64,000 nt of DNA from CAVUAN01 sp963739435 (GCA_963739435.1 CAVUAN010000024.1:114445-178444), one strand, 5' to 3'; counted from the stretch's first letter, positions 1 to 8,888 are shown. Program-made: numbers and translations. Notes: generated from the letters alone by a model not told the origin.

Positions 1-1062
1 GACATGCTGCTTTGCCGCACGGACCGGAATCTGCCCTCCGACGTGCGGAAGAAGATCGCCCTCTTCTGCAACGTCCCGGTCGAGGCGGTCATCAACGCCA
101 AGGACGTGCCGTCCATCTACGAGGTGCCGCTCCAGTTCGCGGCGGAGGGCCTGGACGAGATCCTGCTCGACATGCTCCACATGCCCCACTACGACCGGGA
201 TCTTTCGAAGTGGGAAACGCTCGTCAACCGGATCAAGAACCCCGCGGGCGAGGTCGACATCGCTGTCGTCGGCAAATACGTCGACTACGGCGACTCGTAC
301 AAGTCCTTGAACGAGGCGCTGGCGCACGGCGGCATCGCCAACAACGTGCGTGTCAAGCTCCATTACGTGGACGCCGAGACGCTCGAGAACGACCAGTATC
401 CCGACGTGCTGACGCGGGCCGACGCGATCCTCGTGCCCGGCGGTTTCGGCAAGCGCGGTGTCGAAGGGATGATGAGGGCGATCCAGTACGCGCGCGAGAA
501 GAAGGTCCCGTACTTCGGGATTTGTCTCGGGCTGCAGACGGCCGTCATCGAGTTTGCCCGGCACGTGGCGGGCCTCGAGGGTGCCAACTCGACCGAGTTC
601 GAGGAAGAGCCGAAGCACAAGGTCATCTACAAGCTGCGGGACTTGATCGGCGTCGAGGCCCTGGGCGGCACGATGCGGCTCGGCAAGTACCCCTGCGAGC
701 TCACGGCGGGCTCTTTTGCCTCCCGGGCCTACGGCGAAAGCCTCATCTCCGAGCGGCACCGGCACCGGTACGAGGTCAACCAGGAATACCTGCCGCTCCT
801 CAAGGAGCGCGGCATGTCGTTTGCCGGCATGTCGCCCGACCGCAAGTTCGTCGAGATCATCGAGCTCCACGAGGACCATCCCTGGTTTCTCGGCTGCCAG
901 TTCCATCCGGAGCTCAAGTCCAAGCCCTTCGCCTGTCATCCCCTGTTCCGCGACTTCGTTCGGGCCGCTCGAGCCCACCGGGGAGCGCGCGCCGAGGAGA
1001 CGGCGGAGACAACGGCCGAGCAAGCCCTCGTCCCCCGGCCGGACGCAGGAGGCAGGACTTAG
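1..1062 (+). CDS. pyrG: CTP synthase, C-terminal part (5' end outside window)
   Basis: CTP synthase makes CTP from UTP, ATP and glutamine in the cytosol. The window opens inside the synthase domain (LCRTDRNLP, then NAKDVPSIYEVP) and holds the complete glutamine amidotransferase domain. Visible there are the oxyanion-loop motif GGFGKRG, the nucleophile elbow PYFGICLGLQ with its Cys codon at 523-525, and the catalytic His-Glu pair in QFHPELKSKP (His codon at 904-906). Frame 1 is open from the first base, so the gene begins upstream and the ATG at 4 is only an internal Met. A ~30-residue Ala/Glu-rich tail follows the conserved domain. The next gene, kdsA, starts 19 bp downstream in the same direction; pyrG-kdsA adjacency is common in diderm bacteria. 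The identification is secure. Confidence 0.96.
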   Translation, partial: DMLLCRTDRNLPSDVRKKIALFCNVPVEAVINAKDVPSIYEVPLQFAAEGLDEILLDMLHMPHYDRDLSKWETLVNRIKNPAGEVDIAVVGKYVDYGDSYKSLNEALAHGGIANNVRVKLHYVDAETLENDQYPDVLTRADAILVPGGFGKRGVEGMMRAIQYAREKKVPYFGICLGLQTAVIEFARHVAGLEGANSTEFEEEPKHKVIYKLRDLIGVEALGGTMRLGKYPCELTAGSFASRAYGESLISERHRHRYEVNQEYLPLLKERGMSFAGMSPDRKFVEIIELHEDHPWFLGCQFHPELKSKPFACHPLFRDFVRAARAHRGARAEETAETTAEQALVPRPDAGGRT

Positions 1063-1081
1063 GGCACGGGGGCGTGAGCCC

Positions 1082-1921
1082 ATGACCGTTCCAGTCGTCA
1101 CGATAGCTCCCGGTTATTCGATCGGTGGCGCCTCGCCGCCCCTGTTCTTTGCGGGCCCCTGCGTCATCGAGTCGCGGGCGCACGTCCTGGCGATGGCGGC
1201 GCGGCTCAAATCGATCGGCGAAGAGACCGGCGCGCGGATCGTTTTCAAGTCGTCGTGGGACAAGGCCAACCGCTCCTCGATCGAGTCCTTCCGCGGCCCC
1301 GGCCTCGCTGAGGGCCTCGACATCCTCGCAGACGTCAAGGCGAAGACCGGGCTCCCCGTCCTTTCGGACATCCACGAGCCGTCCCAGGCCGAGGCGGCCG
1401 CCAGGATCCTGGATGTCCTGCAGATCCCGGCCTTCCTCTCGCGACAGACGGACCTCGTCGTGGCCGCGGCGAAGACGGGAAAGCCGATCAACATCAAGAA
1501 AGGGCAGTTTCTCGCCCCCGACGACATGGCCAACATCGTGGCCAAGTGCCGGTCGGCCGGGAACGAAAAGATCCTTCTCTGCGAGCGCGGCACGTCATTC
1601 GGGTACCACAACCTGGTCGTGGACATGCGTTCCTTCCCGATCATGCGCGCGCTGGGCTTTCCGGTCGTCTACGACGTGACCCACTCGCTCCAGCTGCCGG
1701 GCGGCGGGAAGGAGACGGGCGGCCTCAAGCAGTATGCCGCGGGCCTGGCGCGCGCCGCCGCGGCGACGGGCGCCGTGGACGGCTTCTTCCTCGAGGTGCA
1801 CGACAACCCGGAGCGCGCCCTCTCGGACAGCGCCACTCAGCTCGACGTCGCCAGCGTGCCTTCCCTTTTGCGGTCGATACTCGCCATCGCGAGCCTCGTG
1901 CAGCGGGAGGATCGCGCCTGA
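1082..1921 (+). CDS. kdsA: 3-deoxy-8-phosphooctulonate (KDO-8-P) synthase
   Basis: KdsA condenses phosphoenolpyruvate with arabinose-5-phosphate to give KDO-8-phosphate, the first committed step to the inner sugar of LPS. The 279-residue product has the family length. It shows the N-terminal FFAGPCVIES motif, FKSSWDKANR, GLPVLSDIHE, INIKKGQFLAP, LLCERGTSFGYHNLVVDMR and VYDVTHSLQLPGG, and ends with FLEVHDNPERALSD. I chose the ATG at 1082 because the family starts just before the GPCVIES strand; the open frame runs further upstream only as a shadow of pyrG. The stop codon overlaps the start of the next gene (CTGA). Its pathway partners kdsD and kdsC lie 8 kb away on the other strand. Confidence 0.96.
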   Translation: MTVPVVTIAPGYSIGGASPPLFFAGPCVIESRAHVLAMAARLKSIGEETGARIVFKSSWDKANRSSIESFRGPGLAEGLDILADVKAKTGLPVLSDIHEPSQAEAAARILDVLQIPAFLSRQTDLVVAAAKTGKPINIKKGQFLAPDDMANIVAKCRSAGNEKILLCERGTSFGYHNLVVDMRSFPIMRALGFPVVYDVTHSLQLPGGGKETGGLKQYAAGLARAAAATGAVDGFFLEVHDNPERALSDSATQLDVASVPSLLRSILAIASLVQREDRA

Positions 1922-2949
1922 AGACGGCGGAACGGGTTTCGTTTGTCGTCGGGGTCGCGCTGCTCGCCGGCCTGCTGTACCACATCGGAGCGGCCACGCT
2001 GCTCGCGAGCCTGCGCGAAGTGGGCTGGGGGTTCGTCCTGATCGTCGCTCTGCAAACGGTGGCGATCCTCTCGATCACCCTCGCCTGGTACGTCATGGTC
2101 TCGCCTGAGTACCGAACAGCAACCCCCGTCCGGACTCTGGCGGCCATCCTGCTCTCTGGCGACGCCATCAACGCCGTGACGCCCTCGGCCGTCGTCGGAG
2201 GAGAGCTGGTGCGGGTCTCCCTCCTGCGCCGATTCGTTCCCACTGCAACGGCTGCCGGCTCCACCACGCTCACCGCGATGGCCCGTTTCTCGGCGCAGAC
2301 CCTGTTTATTCTCTCTGGCGTCCCGTTCGTGCTCGGCCTGACGGCCGACCGGGGCCTGCGAAATGGGCTGCTCGTCCTGTCCGCGGTCCTCTGCTTTCTG
2401 CTCGGCCTCATTCTCGGCCTCGCCTGGTCACCGGGCGGCCTCGGGATGCTCCTTCGCTGGCTCGACCGCCTGGGCTGGTGGAGATCGCTTCGCAAGAAGC
2501 GGGAGGACGGCTGGAGATCGCTCGCCGACGCCACGGTCGGCAGCCTGCGGCGGCGGCCCGGCGATTTCCTGCTCGCGGTCGGACTTCACTACATCGGCTG
2601 GGTCATCGGCATCGTGGAGGCGCGGCTGGTCCTTTCTCTGCTGCTCGCGCCTGTGAGCTGGCGCCAGGCGTTCGCCATCGAGTCCCTTTCTGTGGCCATC
2701 GAAGGCATCCTCTTCTTCGTGCCGGCCAAAATGGGCACGCAGGAGGGGGGCAAGTACGTGATCTTTGCCGCCCTGGGCCTCGACCCGGCCAAGGGGTTTG
2801 CCCTGGGCTTCGTGCGCCGCCTGCGGGAGCTCGCCTGGGCTGCCGTCGGCCTCGCCATCTACGGCTGGTTTCAGAGACACCCGGCCCCAAACGCGGCATC
2901 GGACCCTCAGACGCAGCTCGAGCCCGCCGGCAATCGCCCCGGCGCATAG
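1918..2949 (+). CDS. flippase-like integral membrane protein (UPF0104 / LPG-synthase TM family)
   Basis: About 343 residues, mostly hydrophobic, with some eight predicted membrane spans. It belongs to the family of the transmembrane half of lysylphosphatidylglycerol synthase: note GDAINAVTPSAVVGGELVRV in the middle and FFVPAKMGTQEGGKYVIFAALGLD near the C-terminus, both family signatures. The substrate cannot be told from sequence; relatives move or modify lipids and glycolipids. No ATG, GTG or TTG fits the N-terminus. The frame is entered by a CTG at 1918 that overlaps the kdsA stop as CTGA, so either CTG is used or the start is slightly wrong. A second, more divergent member of the family lies at 17485-18490. 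Confidence 0.85.
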   Translation: MKTAERVSFVVGVALLAGLLYHIGAATLLASLREVGWGFVLIVALQTVAILSITLAWYVMVSPEYRTATPVRTLAAILLSGDAINAVTPSAVVGGELVRVSLLRRFVPTATAAGSTTLTAMARFSAQTLFILSGVPFVLGLTADRGLRNGLLVLSAVLCFLLGLILGLAWSPGGLGMLLRWLDRLGWWRSLRKKREDGWRSLADATVGSLRRRPGDFLLAVGLHYIGWVIGIVEARLVLSLLLAPVSWRQAFAIESLSVAIEGILFFVPAKMGTQEGGKYVIFAALGLDPAKGFALGFVRRLRELAWAAVGLAIYGWFQRHPAPNAASDPQTQLEPAGNRPGA

Positions 2950-3012
2950 GCGGCGCCGGCTCTCCCGCCCTTGTTAACGGAGGGGCTCCTCCCGGCGTCT
3001 TCCAGACCGGAG

Positions 3013-3597
3013 ATGGACCTCGCGCTTGACCTGCCGAATGGAATCAAAGAGCGTCGGCCTGTGAGCGAGCAAGCTGCAGCGCACGGCGCCGAGGACGCCC
3101 TCCTCGTCGAGGACGTCCGCGAGGGCCGGCCCGGCGCGTTCGATCGCCTCTACGCCCGCTATGCCCGCATGGTGCACGGAATACTGCTCGCGCGCGTCCC
3201 GCGGCGAGAGGCCGAGGACCTCGTCCAGGACGTCTTCCTGACCGTCCACCGGCGGCTCCACACGCTGCGCGAGTCCCGAGCTTTCGGGGGCTGGCTCGCC
3301 ATGATTGCGCGCAACCGCGCGATGGACCACGCGCGGCGCGAGCCGCGCCTCTCGGAGCTTCCCGAAGACATCGCCGTCCCGGCTGGCGAAGATGCCGAAG
3401 CGGCCGAAGCCCTCGACGCCATCCGGGCACTGCCGGAGGCCTACCGCGAGCCTCTCATTCTGCGCCTCGTCGAGGGCCTGACCGGCCCCGAGATCGCCTT
3501 GCGCACCGGCCTGACACCCGGATCGGTGCGCGTGAACCTGCACCGCGGGATGGCGCTGCTGCGCCAGTCTCTGCGGAGGAGTCCAACCTATGGTTGA
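3013..3597 (+). CDS. ECF-type RNA polymerase sigma factor
   Basis: A sigma-70 family factor of the extracytoplasmic-function type, about 194 residues. Region 2 is visible as FDRLYARYARMVHGILLARV, then EAEDLVQDVFLTVHRRL and GGWLAMIARNRAMDHAR. Region 4 is LPEAYREPLILRLVEGLTGPEIALRTGLTPGSVRVNLHRG, a helix-turn-helix. The ATG at 3013 follows a short purine stretch (CCGGAG); a GTG at 3061 or TTG at 2971 is also possible. It overlaps the next gene by 8 bp, which encodes a FecR-like membrane protein that is probably its regulator. I saw no ECF-type promoter just upstream. Confidence 0.9.
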   Translation: MDLALDLPNGIKERRPVSEQAAAHGAEDALLVEDVREGRPGAFDRLYARYARMVHGILLARVPRREAEDLVQDVFLTVHRRLHTLRESRAFGGWLAMIARNRAMDHARREPRLSELPEDIAVPAGEDAEAAEALDAIRALPEAYREPLILRLVEGLTGPEIALRTGLTPGSVRVNLHRGMALLRQSLRRSPTYG

Positions 3598-4609
3598 CCG
3601 CGACGACAACGACAACGGATACCTTTGGGACAAGAGCGGCCCGCCGGACCCCGAAGTCCAGAACCTCGAGCGCCTGCTCGGCCGGTTCGGGCATCGGGGT
3701 GAGCAAGCGCCGTCGGTACGGAGGGCGCGCCGACCCTGGCTCCTGATCGCTGCGGCCGCCGCGGTCGTGCTCGCCGCCGGCGCCGCGTGGATCGCCCGCA
3801 CGCTGGACCGCACGCACTGGAACGTGCAGCGGGTGGCGGGGGCCCCGGCCGTCGCCGACCGCCCGATGAACGAGACGGCACGTCTCTCTGTCGGACAGGT
3901 GCTCGAGACAGACGCCGCGTCACGCGCGCGCCTGACTATCGGATTGATCGGCGAGGTCGAGGTCTCGCCCAACTCCCGCCTGCGACTCGTTCGGGCGAGC
4001 GCCTCCGACCACCGCCTGACGCTCGAGCGCGGATCGATCGGGGCGCGCATCTGGGCACCGCCTCGCCTCTTCTTCGTCCAGACGAAGTCGGCACTCGCCG
4101 TCGATCTCGGCTGCGTCTACCACCTCTCGGTCGACGACGCCGGGTCCGGGATGCTCTCGGTCGAAACGGGATGGGTGGCGCTCGTCGAAGGCGATCACGA
4201 GGCGGTCGTGCCGGCCGATGCGAGCTGCCGCATGCGGCCGGGAGCCGGGCCGGGCACGCCCTTCTTCGACGACGCCTCCCCGGCGTTTCGAGCCGCGCTC
4301 GACCGCGTCGATGAGGCGCCCGGCGACGCCGCCGCCCTGGAGACCGTTCTCCTGCAAGCCAGGCGTCGCGATGCGCTGACCCTCTGGCACCTGCTCGCCT
4401 CGCTTCCTCCGGAAGCCTGCCTGGGCGTCCACGATCGCCTGGCCGCGCTCGTGGCGATGCCCGCCGGCGTCACGCGCGAAGGGGTTGCCCGCCACGACCG
4501 GCGCATGCTGGATCTCTGGAGGTCCGAGCTGGGCCTGCCCTCGCCCGGAAAGCCGACATTCTGGCAGCGCCTCTCAAAAGCGTTCCCCGACTCCTCGAAA
4601 GTTCGTTAA
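3590..4609 (+). CDS. FecR-domain membrane protein, putative anti-sigma regulator
   Basis: A 339-residue protein with a charged cytoplasmic N-terminus of ~45 residues, a single membrane span (about 46-70, rich in Ala/Val/Leu), and a periplasmic FecR-like beta domain (about 85-220: RLSVGQVLETDAASRARLTI, then SPNSRLRLV and LERGSIGARIW, typical of FecR). The last ~120 residues resemble no motif I know and look helical. The start overlaps the sigma-factor gene by 8 bp and sits 9 bp after GGAGGA. From this arrangement I infer an anti-sigma or sigma-regulatory role. There is no zinc-finger anti-sigma motif at the N-terminus. Confidence 0.8.
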   Translation: MVDRDDNDNGYLWDKSGPPDPEVQNLERLLGRFGHRGEQAPSVRRARRPWLLIAAAAAVVLAAGAAWIARTLDRTHWNVQRVAGAPAVADRPMNETARLSVGQVLETDAASRARLTIGLIGEVEVSPNSRLRLVRASASDHRLTLERGSIGARIWAPPRLFFVQTKSALAVDLGCVYHLSVDDAGSGMLSVETGWVALVEGDHEAVVPADASCRMRPGAGPGTPFFDDASPAFRAALDRVDEAPGDAAALETVLLQARRRDALTLWHLLASLPPEACLGVHDRLAALVAMPAGVTREGVARHDRRMLDLWRSELGLPSPGKPTFWQRLSKAFPDSSKVR

Positions 4610-4655
4610 CGCACGAAGGCTGCGCCGCGTCTTCCTCCGCAGCAACGGAGGGACC

Positions 4656-5816
4656 ATGACACCACGCCTGCCCGCATTCGGCATCGCGGCTTTGATCGTG
4701 ACCGATCTCGTTCTGGCTGCGGGAGCGTCCCACCCCTGCTCCGCGGCCTCGCGGGCAGGCGCCCTCTCGCCCACGGGCTCGATGCATGTTCCAAGGGCCG
4801 TTCACACCGCCACTCTTCTTCCCGACGGGCGCGTGCTCATTGCGGGCGGCATGCAGAAGAACGGTGTCTTCGAGGACACCGCCGAGCTGTACGACCCGAC
4901 CACGGGACGCTTCGAGTCCCTGCCGAGGCTTTCGTCGCCCCGCGTCGGGCACAGCGCCACGTTGCTGTCCAACGGAAGGGTCCTGATTGCGGGAGGATCC
5001 TCCGGAAGACACTTCGAAGGAGGCCGCTGGATGGGCGAGGTCGCCGCGACGGCGGAGCTGTACGACCCGGCCACCCGGACGTTTCGTCCCACGGGTTCGA
5101 TGACCACGCCGCGCGCTCACCAGGCCGCCCTTAGGCTCGTCGACGGCCAGGTCCTTCTGGCCGGCGGCTACAACGGCGTATCGGACGCCCTCGGCAGCGC
5201 CGAGATCTACGACACGGCCTCGGGCATCTTTCGGCCCACGGGGCCTCTTCGCACGGCGCGCGTCCCCGAAGTCGCCGTGCTCTTGAAGGACGGCCGCGTG
5301 CTCATCCCGGGAGGCTCGGACGCCTCGGGCGGCGTGCTGGCGAGCGCCGAGGTCTTCGACCCGAAGAGCGGCCGCTTCGCGCCGGCTGGAGACATGATCG
5401 CCGCTCGCCGCAAGCACGGCGGCGCCCTCCTTGCGAGCGGCCGGGTCCTCGTCGTCGGCGGCTCGGATGCGCGAGACTGGACCGGGCAGAAGACCGAGGC
5501 GGAGATCTACGATCCGATTGCCAACCTGTTTACGCCGGCAGCCTCGATGGCGCTGCGCCGCTTCAAGCTGGGCGCTGCCGTCGCCCTTCTCCCGGACGGG
5601 CGCGTGCTCGTGGCCGGCGGCGCTGAGGCTCCGGAGATCTACGACCCTTCAAAGGGAGATTTCCTGACAGTCTCGGGTGGCTACGGCAAGCCCCGCTACT
5701 TTGCCGCCGCAACTCTCCTCCTGGACGGGCGCGTCCTCATCACCGGGGGCTACGGCCCGGGAACCGCCTCGGAGGGCCCCCTCTCAACCACCGACGCCTG
5801 GCTCTTTACTCCCTAA
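4656..5816 (+). CDS. secreted kelch-repeat protein
   Basis: A 386-residue protein with an N-terminal signal peptide (MTPRLPAFGIAALIVTDLVL, cleavage near residues 28-32) followed by six to seven kelch-type repeats. Each repeat carries the pattern 'R..HTATLLPDGRVLIAGG ... AELYDP.TG.F..T', for example at codons near 4795, 4935, 5105, 5255, 5400 and 5570. Such repeats fold as a beta-propeller and usually bind other proteins or glycans outside the cytoplasm. The ATG follows GGAGGG at good spacing; the longer open frame upstream is a shadow of the FecR gene. It is the last gene of this rightward group and is followed by the structured element at 5864-6043. Confidence 0.85.
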   Translation: MTPRLPAFGIAALIVTDLVLAAGASHPCSAASRAGALSPTGSMHVPRAVHTATLLPDGRVLIAGGMQKNGVFEDTAELYDPTTGRFESLPRLSSPRVGHSATLLSNGRVLIAGGSSGRHFEGGRWMGEVAATAELYDPATRTFRPTGSMTTPRAHQAALRLVDGQVLLAGGYNGVSDALGSAEIYDTASGIFRPTGPLRTARVPEVAVLLKDGRVLIPGGSDASGGVLASAEVFDPKSGRFAPAGDMIAARRKHGGALLASGRVLVVGGSDARDWTGQKTEAEIYDPIANLFTPAASMALRRFKLGAAVALLPDGRVLVAGGAEAPEIYDPSKGDFLTVSGGYGKPRYFAAATLLLDGRVLITGGYGPGTASEGPLSTTDAWLFTP

Positions 5817-5863
5817 ACAAGGACGCCGCCGCCCGGGCCAGAGCTTCGAAGGGGAAGGCGTAG

Positions 5864-6043
5864 CCCCGACGCGGCGGGTTCCCCGCGGGGACCGTCGAAA
5901 CCGGGTTGGTCTGCTACGGCCGGAAGGGTGCAGCCGCCAGACTTCCCCTTGCAGCGGTTTCGCCGAGCGGCGGCCATGGAAGGCCTCTCTCGAGCGGTCG
6001 TGTGGCCGCCGCGTGTCCCCGCGGGGAATCCGCCGTGGCGGGG
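5864..6043. repeat. type I structured intergenic element, copy 1
   Basis: A 180-bp element between the convergent kelch and ctpA genes. Its ends form a long imperfect inverted repeat (5864-5891 with 6016-6043; core TTCCCCGCGGGGA facing TCCCCGCGGGGAAT). Inside are CGAAACCGG facing GCGGTTTCG, and a perfect ten-base pair GCGGCGGCCA/TGGCCGCCGC. A second copy at 9128-9310 keeps the same plan and conserved words (CCGTCGAAACCGGGTTGGT, CGGTTTCG, GAGCGGC, CGCGTGTCCC) but has a different terminal-stem sequence, still paired. This fits a folded RNA or a hairpin-ended mobile repeat. Confidence 0.75.
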
Positions 6044-6060
6044 CGGCTTGAGTTCGGCTT

Positions 6061-7701
6061 CTAGCTTCCGGACTTGGAGGCGCGGACGCCGGGGGCCATC
6101 TTGGGCATCGCTGCGATGCGGGCGGCCTCGTCGAAGAGCGTGAGGGCTTTCTGGATCTGGGTATCGCCCGTCGAGCGCACTTTCACTCCGGCTTCCAGGC
6201 CGAACTTCACGTTGGCCATGTCGGAGCGGATGGCGAGGTCGAGGAGGGCCTTGTTGGGCTCTTCCTCCCACATCTTCTGGAGCTCCTCGGCCGTCGAGAA
6301 CTTGCGGCTCTCGGAGAACTTGAAGAACTCCTGCCGGATCGCCGGCGTGACCTGGAAGTCGGCGGTCACGTCCGGGTGGCGGGCCACCCACTCGACGGCG
6401 AAGTTGAAGAACATCGAGCGCGCAAAGAGCTGGTTCAACATCTTCGAATCGCGAGCGTCCGGCTTGACGACGACGTCCGGCCGGATGCCGCCCTGGGCGT
6501 AAACGACGCGGCCCGCGTCCGTGTAGAACGTCTCGCCCGCCTTGTGGGGAGCCTCGGCGGCGGCGCTGCCGCCTTCGGCCGCGTCGACGTCCTCCGGATT
6601 CACGTACGAGAGAAGGTCGCTGTAGTCGCGCTGGATCCAGCGGCCCGAGGGCGTGTAGTAGCGCGCCGTGGTCAGCGCGAGGCCCGCGCCGTAGGGCAGG
6701 GAATAGACGCTCTGCACGAGGCCCTTGCCCCAGGAGCGCTGGCCGACGACCAGGCCGCGGTCGTGATCCTGGATCGCTCCCGCGACGATTTCGGAGGCCG
6801 AAGCCGAACCGCGGTTGACGAGCACGATCAACGGACTGTCGAAATGCGGGCCCTCCCCCGGCGCGAAATAGTCCTGGCCCGAAGAGGCCGTGCGCCCGCG
6901 CGTGTAGACGACCTTGGCGCCCTTTGGCAGGAAGACGTCGGCCACGTCGACGGCCTGCTCGAGCACGCCGCCCGGGTTGCCCCGGAGGTCGAGGAGCATC
7001 TTCTTCATGCCCAGCTTTTCGAGCTTCGCGATCGCGGCCTCGAGCTCGTGGCTGGAGGTGTGCGTAAAGTCGCGCAGGAGGATGTAACCGACCTCGGGCC
7101 CCATCATGAAAGCGTAGGGGACCGAAAGGGTCGGAATCTCGGCCCGCGTGATCGTCATCCGGATGGACTCGTCGGACGCGGGGCGGCGGATCGTGATCGT
7201 GACCTGCGAGCCCTTGGGGCCGCGCAGCTTGCGGACGACCTCGTCGGTCGTGACGTCTTCGCGCAGCTCCTCTTCCTCGATGTGCGTGATGATGTCGCCG
7301 GGCCGGATCCCCTGCTTGTAAGCAGGAGTGCCTTCCATCGGGGCAATGACGGTGATCTTGCCCATGCGCTTCTGGATCTGGATGCCCAGGCCGAAGAAGG
7401 AGCCTTGCTGCTTCTCCCGCATCGCGGAGTAGTCCTCCGGCTCGAGGAACGACGTGTGCGGATCCAGCCGCGAAAGCATCCCGTGGATCGAGGCATAGAC
7501 GGCCTTCTCGGGAGCGATCGGTTCGGGAGACCAGTCGGAAAGAGTCGTCAGGATGTCGGCGTACTCGTCGAGAGACGGCACTTCGCGCTCCGGGGAGGCG
7601 AAAAGCTTGCCTCCCAGCGTGCCGCCCACGAGGGTGGCGGCCAGAACGAGCGCGACGGCGGTGAGAACACGGGAACGTGGCTGGGACTGGGACTGGCTCA
7701 A
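6061..7701 (-). CDS. ctpA: C-terminal processing peptidase (S41 family, PDZ)
   Basis: A 546-residue periplasmic serine protease of the CtpA/Prc family, which trims or degrades proteins from their C-termini. An N-terminal membrane anchor or signal lies at about residues 12-32. A PDZ domain follows (about 95-175: FFGLGIQIQKR, GTPAYKQGIRPGDIITHI), then the S41 core. The catalytic serine is in RGSASASEIVAGAI near residue 300 and the lysine in SWGKGLVQS about 25 residues later, the expected spacing. An extra C-terminal domain of ~150 residues ends in APGVRASKSGS. Translation starts at TTG (7699-7701) preceded by GGAGG. The gene is divergent from tatA. Confidence 0.95.
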   Translation of the reverse strand: MSQSQSQPRSRVLTAVALVLAATLVGGTLGGKLFASPEREVPSLDEYADILTTLSDWSPEPIAPEKAVYASIHGMLSRLDPHTSFLEPEDYSAMREKQQGSFFGLGIQIQKRMGKITVIAPMEGTPAYKQGIRPGDIITHIEEEELREDVTTDEVVRKLRGPKGSQVTITIRRPASDESIRMTITRAEIPTLSVPYAFMMGPEVGYILLRDFTHTSSHELEAAIAKLEKLGMKKMLLDLRGNPGGVLEQAVDVADVFLPKGAKVVYTRGRTASSGQDYFAPGEGPHFDSPLIVLVNRGSASASEIVAGAIQDHDRGLVVGQRSWGKGLVQSVYSLPYGAGLALTTARYYTPSGRWIQRDYSDLLSYVNPEDVDAAEGGSAAAEAPHKAGETFYTDAGRVVYAQGGIRPDVVVKPDARDSKMLNQLFARSMFFNFAVEWVARHPDVTADFQVTPAIRQEFFKFSESRKFSTAEELQKMWEEEPNKALLDLAIRSDMANVKFGLEAGVKVRSTGDTQIQKALTLFDEAARIAAMPKMAPGVRASKSGS

Positions 7702-7764
7702 AGGAGGCCTCCTCGGGTCATTCTCGCATGCGAGGGAGTAGAATCGCCATCCTCGGAGGGGAAC

Positions 7765-8103
7765 ATGTTTGGCTCGATCGGTATGCCCGAATTAATCCTG
7801 ATCTTCATCGTGGCTCTCCTCGTCTTCGGCCCGAAGAAGCTCCCGGAGATCGGCAAGTCGCTCGGAAAGGGCCTGGCCGAGTTCAAAAAGGCTTCTGACG
7901 AGCTCAAGAAGACGATTGAGGACGAGATCGAGTCGGGCAAGCGCGAGGCCGCTTCGGTGCGGCAGACTGTCACAGAGACAACCAACCTCATTGCGCCCCC
8001 GGAGATCGTCCCGCGCTCCGAAGCGCCCGCCGCCCCGCCCGAACCGACAGCAGCGCCGCAGCCCGAAGCGGCACCCCCGCCGCGTCCCCCGACCCCGGCT
8101 TGA
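7765..8103 (+). CDS. tatA: Sec-independent translocase subunit TatA/TatB
   Basis: A 112-residue TatA/B-type protein. A short N-terminal membrane helix (MPELILIFIVALLVFGPKKL) leads into the FGPKKLPEIG hinge and an amphipathic helix (KSLGKGLAEFKKASDELKKT). The tail is long, Pro/Ala/Glu-rich and probably disordered. The length and the glutamate within MPELI are closer to TatB, but single TatA-like subunits are common outside Proteobacteria, so the A/B choice is open. The ATG at 7765 follows GGAGGGGAAC. The stop overlaps the tatC start as TTGA. Together with TatC it exports folded proteins with twin-arginine signals. Confidence 0.9.
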   Translation: MFGSIGMPELILIFIVALLVFGPKKLPEIGKSLGKGLAEFKKASDELKKTIEDEIESGKREAASVRQTVTETTNLIAPPEIVPRSEAPAAPPEPTAAPQPEAAPPPRPPTPA

Positions 8104-8888
8104 GCAAGCTCCTCCCGGGCTGGCTCGTCGGGGCCCCTGGACCTCCTCCGGAAGGAGAAGACGAGCTGCCCCGCATGGGATTCTTCGACCACCTCGAGGA
8201 GTTTCGCAAGCGCCTGATCGTCTGCCTCGTGGCTGTCTTCCTGCTCTTCTTTGTAGCGTGGGCCTGGGCTCCCGAGCTGTTCGACTTCATCGCCCGGCCG
8301 ATCCGCAAGGTGCTCCCGCCGGGGCAGAACCTTTCGTACACGACGCTCACCGAACCTTTCCTCATGTACTTCCGCGTCGCGATGCTGGCCTCGGTCATCG
8401 CCGCGGCGCCGATCATCCTGTGGCAGGTCTGGCTCTTCATCTCGCCGGCCCTCTACCGGCGGGAGAAGAAGTACGTCTTCCCGTTCGTCGGGGTTGGCTT
8501 CTTCTTCTTCATCGCCGGGTGCGCGTTCGGCTACTACGAGGCGTTCCCCGTCGTCGTGAACTTCCTGATCGGCGTCGGCGTGGCGGGCAAGTTCAACGCC
8601 GTCATCACGATCAACGAGTACCTCTCGACGGCGACGAAGATCATTCTGGGCATGGGCCTCGTCTTCGAGACGCCGATCCTGATCTTCTTCCTGGCGCGCA
8701 TCGGGATCGTCTCGGAAAAGTGGCTCCTCGCCAAGTTCAAGTACGCCGTCCTGGTCATCTTCATCATCGCGGCCATCATCACTCCGACCCCTGACATTGC
8801 AACGCAGCTCGTCTTTGCCCTGCCAATGATCGCCCTCTACCTCCTCGGCATCGGCATCGCCTGGATGTTCAAGCCGAAGAAGCCCTAG
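8100..8888 (+). CDS. tatC: Sec-independent translocase subunit TatC
   Basis: TatC is the receptor for twin-arginine signal peptides. The 262-residue product has six membrane spans. Family motifs are MGFFDHLEEFRKRL near the N-terminus, LTEPFLMYFRVA, FPFVGVGFFFFIAGCAFGYY, GLVFETPILIFFL and the last loop/helix AAIITPTPDIATQL. The TTG at 8100 overlaps the tatA stop and gives a 25-residue Pro/Gly extension. The ATG at 8175, just before FFDHLEEF, is an alternative with GGAAGGAG some 20 bp upstream. Last gene of the pair; the region after it holds structured repeats. Confidence 0.95.
   Translation: MSKLLPGWLVGAPGPPPEGEDELPRMGFFDHLEEFRKRLIVCLVAVFLLFFVAWAWAPELFDFIARPIRKVLPPGQNLSYTTLTEPFLMYFRVAMLASVIAAAPIILWQVWLFISPALYRREKKYVFPFVGVGFFFFIAGCAFGYYEAFPVVVNFLIGVGVAGKFNAVITINEYLSTATKIILGMGLVFETPILIFFLARIGIVSEKWLLAKFKYAVLVIFIIAAIITPTPDIATQLVFALPMIALYLLGIGIAWMFKPKKP

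Noticed and set aside
6376..8103. 575-codon rightward open frame across ctpA
   Set aside because: Its first 460 codons are antisense to ctpA; only the last 112 codons from the ATG at 7765 (tatA) have family motifs.
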